64,000 nt of DNA from Rhodococcus rhodochrous. Lineage in GTDB: Bacteria; Actinomycetota; Actinomycetes; Mycobacteriales; Mycobacteriaceae. Numbering within the stretch: the stretch's first letter is position 1; each line of letters begins with the position of its first letter. This document shows, piece after piece, positions 63,187-64,000 of this stretch. The notes under the pieces were generated by a model. It ran no database searches, was not told the DNA's origin, and worked only from the letters and a program-made list of their open reading frames with translations. A program made the translations under genes and the position numbers. The DNA is taken from assembly GCF_900187265.1 (NCBI RefSeq), contig NZ_LT906450.1:1107444-1171443 (forward strand), given 5' to 3'.

Positions 63187-63928
63187 ACACCTGGCGTACA
63201 TCGGGCCGGAGACGAACGTCGCCGCACTGCTGTCCACCGGAACCAATTCGCTGCTCCGCCAGTCGTGGTCGCCCACCGACATGCGTGGGGGAGGCACGAT
63301 CAACGCCGACGGTTTCGGTGTCGGATGGTGGAGTGCCGAGGGCACCTTCGGGCGTTACCGGTCGGCGTTGCCGATCTGGTCCGATCCCTTCCTCGGTGAG
63401 GGTCTGACGTCGATACGGTCGCGCACCGTCGTCGCCGCGACCCGCTCGGCCACCGAGGGGATGCCCGTCGAACGGTCGGCGGCCGCGCCCTTCTCCGACG
63501 ACCGGTGGGCGTTCAGTCTCAACGGTGTCGTCCGGGGCTGGCCGGGATCACTCGTCACCCTCGCCGCCGCACTGCCCGTCGCCGAACTGCTGCGGCTCGA
63601 ATCGCCGACCGACGCCGCCACGCTGTGGCTCCTGCTGCAGTCGCGGCTGCGCTCGGCCGACCCCGAACCGGCGCTGATCTCACTCGTCCACGACGTGCTC
63701 GAACTCGCACCGGACTCGCGGCTGAACATGTTGCTGTGCAACGAGTCCGGGATCTGGGCGACCGCCTGGTACCACTCGCTGTGGACGTTCGTCGACGAGC
63801 AGGTCGCGATCGTGGCATCCGAACCGTTCGACGACGACAGCCGCTGGAAACCCGTACCCGACCGGCATCTCGTCGCCGCGATGCCGGGCAAACTCATCGT
63901 CTCACCACTGGAGGTCGGCTCACCGTGA
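63179..63928 (+). CDS. egtC: gamma-glutamyl hercynylcysteine S-oxide amidohydrolase EgtC
   Basis: Class II glutamine-amidotransferase fold (Ntn hydrolase) that removes glutamate from the EgtB product. 249 residues beginning MCRHLAYIG, so Cys2 becomes the N-terminal nucleophile after Met removal. Also NADGFGVGWWS, SIRSRTVVAATRSATEG, FSLNGVVRGW. The ATG at 63179 lies eight bases inside egtB, and the stop overlaps egtD (GTGA). Confidence 0.94.
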   Translation: MCRHLAYIGPETNVAALLSTGTNSLLRQSWSPTDMRGGGTINADGFGVGWWSAEGTFGRYRSALPIWSDPFLGEGLTSIRSRTVVAATRSATEGMPVERSAAAPFSDDRWAFSLNGVVRGWPGSLVTLAAALPVAELLRLESPTDAATLWLLLQSRLRSADPEPALISLVHDVLELAPDSRLNMLLCNESGIWATAWYHSLWTFVDEQVAIVASEPFDDDSRWKPVPDRHLVAAMPGKLIVSPLEVGSP

Positions 63929-64000
63929 TCGTCGACGTGCACCTGCGCCCCGAGGACCTCGACGCCAAACTGCGCGAGGACGCACGGCGCGGACTCACGT
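63925..64000 (+). CDS. egtD: histidine N-alpha-methyltransferase EgtD (partial, N-terminus)
   Basis: First 25 codons only; cut by the window edge. GTG at 63925 overlaps the egtC stop (GTGA). The visible HLRPEDLDAKLREDARRGLT resembles the start of EgtD, which trimethylates histidine to hercynine. Identification rests mainly on position after egtABC. Confidence 0.78.
   Translation, partial: MIVDVHLRPEDLDAKLREDARRGLT

Overview
The window looks like chromosome of a high-GC Mycobacteriales bacterium, most probably Rhodococcus. Evidence: MspA-type outer-membrane porins, mprA-mprB-pepD, rpfB, an ergothioneine (egt) cluster, the Glp/GlpR cell-division pair, and a gene order that broadly follows M. 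tuberculosis Rv0981-Rv1015 (mprAB, pepD, moaB2, mscL, fmdB, 5-FTHF cyclo-ligase, galU, moeA/glp, rimJ, glpR, arcA, pmt, rsmI, metG, tatD, rpfB, ksgA, ispE, pks16-like, pth, rplY), with Rhodococcus-type insertions. No prophage, insertion sequence or CRISPR array is visible.

Layout. 1-6640: a zinc-free S18 paralogue at the edge, the envelope-stress operon mprA-mprB-pepD with two candidate MprA boxes, a MoaB-like protein, and two tandem MspA porins behind a long leader. 6680-13063: mscL, a SAF-domain protein, fmdB and a folate cyclo-ligase on the minus strand, then galU, glp, rimJ and glpR. 13227-24846: tRNA-Ala(CGC), an SDR, nitrobindin, arginine deiminase, arsC-like reductase, an osmotic group (second mscL, GntR regulator, BCCT carrier), protein mannosyltransferase divergent from rsmI, and an AGCS symporter. 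25135-33755: a 1324-residue STAND ATPase with two WD40 propellers, then an ECF41 sigma factor in an operon with an FAD oxidoreductase and pabB, and a DUF2786 protein. 33844-44101: metG/tatD divergent, an accessory insert (maleylacetate reductase, DoxX, sulfatase), rpfB, rsmA, cold-shock protein, small secreted protein, ispE. 44145-59116: ABC-F ATPase, a beta-oxidation-type cluster with TetR regulator, small enzymes, RF3, a Pks16-type acyl-AMP ligase, pth and rplY. 59335-64000: egtA-egtB-egtC-egtD (egtD cut by the window edge) divergent from an EgtE-like PLP enzyme.

How the genes work together. The window mixes core information genes with envelope homeostasis (MprAB/PepD, porins, MscL, BCCT, Pmt, RpfB, Glp/GlpR) and redox protection (ergothioneine, nitrobindin, an ECF41-controlled flavoprotein). 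Many genes have a TANNNT -10 box 6-8 bases before the start codon and no Shine-Dalgarno sequence, as expected for leaderless mRNAs. Two divergent pairs (pmt/rsmI and metG/tatD) have overlapping -10 boxes.

Most unusual items: a 27-bp in-frame triplication in the FAD-binding motif of the ECF41 partner flavoprotein; a roughly 60-residue acidic insertion in one of two tandem MspA porins; the twin-propeller STAND protein; and a DoxX promoter whose -35 and -10 are each covered by copies of one palindromic element. All calls come from reading the sequence; no database search was run.
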